The position numbers were made by a program, and so were the translations under genes. From Clostridia bacterium (lineage in GTDB: Bacteria; Bacillota; Clostridia; Christensenellales; CAG-1252): DNA of 6,777 bases. How positions within the stretch are numbered: position 1 is the first letter of the stretch; the number at the start of each line of letters is the position of its first letter. Below, piece by piece: positions 6,430 to 6,777 of this stretch. The stretch is from positions 1 through 6,777 of the forward strand of contig JAFZZX010000102.1 of the NCBI GenBank assembly GCA_017615515.1, in the 5' to 3' direction. Under the pieces are notes generated by a model. It was not told where the DNA came from and made no database searches. It worked only from the letters and a program-made list of their open reading frames with translations.

Positions 6430-6765
6430 GTGCGTAAGGAACACGTAAGGGAGATCACGCGAGACGTTTTCGATCTCGCGGATCGCATCAGAGAGGTGGA
6501 CGACGAATACCGTCTGTACTATAACTTCGACCATGAGCGGTACGAGGTACGCAAACGCGGCGAGATCGCGATCACCTGGACGGAGCCTCTGTCCGCTGCT
6601 ATGATCGTGAAACTAAGGGAAACGCACGTGCGCCGCCGAACGGAACTTTTGAGAGAGATCGAAAGGGCGGAAGCGCAGGCGGAGCGCGACGCCGAAACCC
6701 GCAGAAAAGAGCGGATCGGCGCGTCGATCGAGGACTTTATGTCCGCGGCTTGGCGCAAAAGCTGA
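6430..6765 (+). CDS. Small conserved-type phage head-region protein, function unknown
   Basis: A 111-residue protein right after the capsid gene. It opens with KEHVREITRDVFDLADRIREVDDEYRLYYNFDHERYEV (residues 3-40), a pattern (short helix, then a beta hairpin describing its own residues) that I recall from uncharacterised proteins in Firmicutes phage structural operons. Residues 62-97 form a long charged helix (VRRRTELLREIERAEAQAERDAETRRK). No catalytic motif is seen. Start choice: the GTG at 6421 coincides with the GGGAGGTG ribosome site (6416-6423), so it cannot use it; the GTG at 6430 lies six bases beyond that site and is preferred. It may be a head-completion or connector accessory, but nothing in the sequence proves this. 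The stop at 6763-6765 is followed by 12 bases to the window edge. Confidence 0.83.
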   Translation: MRKEHVREITRDVFDLADRIREVDDEYRLYYNFDHERYEVRKRGEIAITWTEPLSAAMIVKLRETHVRRRTELLREIERAEAQAERDAETRRKERIGASIEDFMSAAWRKS

Positions 6766-6777
6766 CGCCCACTCCCG

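Noticed and set aside
5230..6534. 434-codon open frame antisense to the capsid gene
   Set aside because: It lies opposite a clear capsid gene, its start has no ribosome site, and the His/Arg/Asp/Val-rich product is what the mirrored codon bias of a GC-rich gene produces.
1..6777. High density of GATC sites as a methylation or packaging signal
   Set aside because: They mostly arise from Ile ATC codons following G-ending codons (for example GAG ATC), so codon use explains them.

Overview
The window holds the DNA-packaging and capsid-building module of a tailed bacteriophage or prophage, next to one divergent gene for a secreted protein. Gene order on the + strand is large terminase, a small terminase-like protein, a small cysteine-pair protein, portal (two frames), scaffold-like protein, major capsid protein and a small conserved-looking phage protein. 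The protein sequences, GC-rich codon use (roughly 55-60% GC by eye), strong AGGAGG-type ribosome binding sites and very tight packing resemble phages of Firmicutes/Clostridia, possibly an uncultured gut lineage. That host call is an inference, since no host marker gene is present.

Layout: bases 1-586 (minus strand) carry the N-terminal part of an exported protein with a clear signal peptide; the gene runs off the left edge. A 48-base divergent gap separates it from the terminase (635-2083). A 94-base purine-rich leader follows, then two small genes (2178-2450, 2431-2682) and the portal (from 2663), which overlap each other by exactly 20 bases at both junctions. The portal reading frame breaks at a run of four G's near 3679-3682 and continues in the -1 frame to 4539. 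The scaffold-like gene (4570-5229), the major capsid gene (5233-6414) and a GTG-started small gene (about 6430-6765) follow with gaps of 30, 3 and about 15 bases. No gene-free stretch exceeds 94 bases.

How it works together: portal and scaffold would nucleate assembly of the capsid protein into a procapsid, and the terminase docks on the portal to cut and pump DNA. No integrase, repressor, tail, lysis, tRNA, CRISPR or insertion-sequence feature is visible, and no new system is evident. The best leads are the portal frameshift, the unusual left boundary where terL faces a secreted-protein gene, and the position of the small terminase-like gene downstream of terL.
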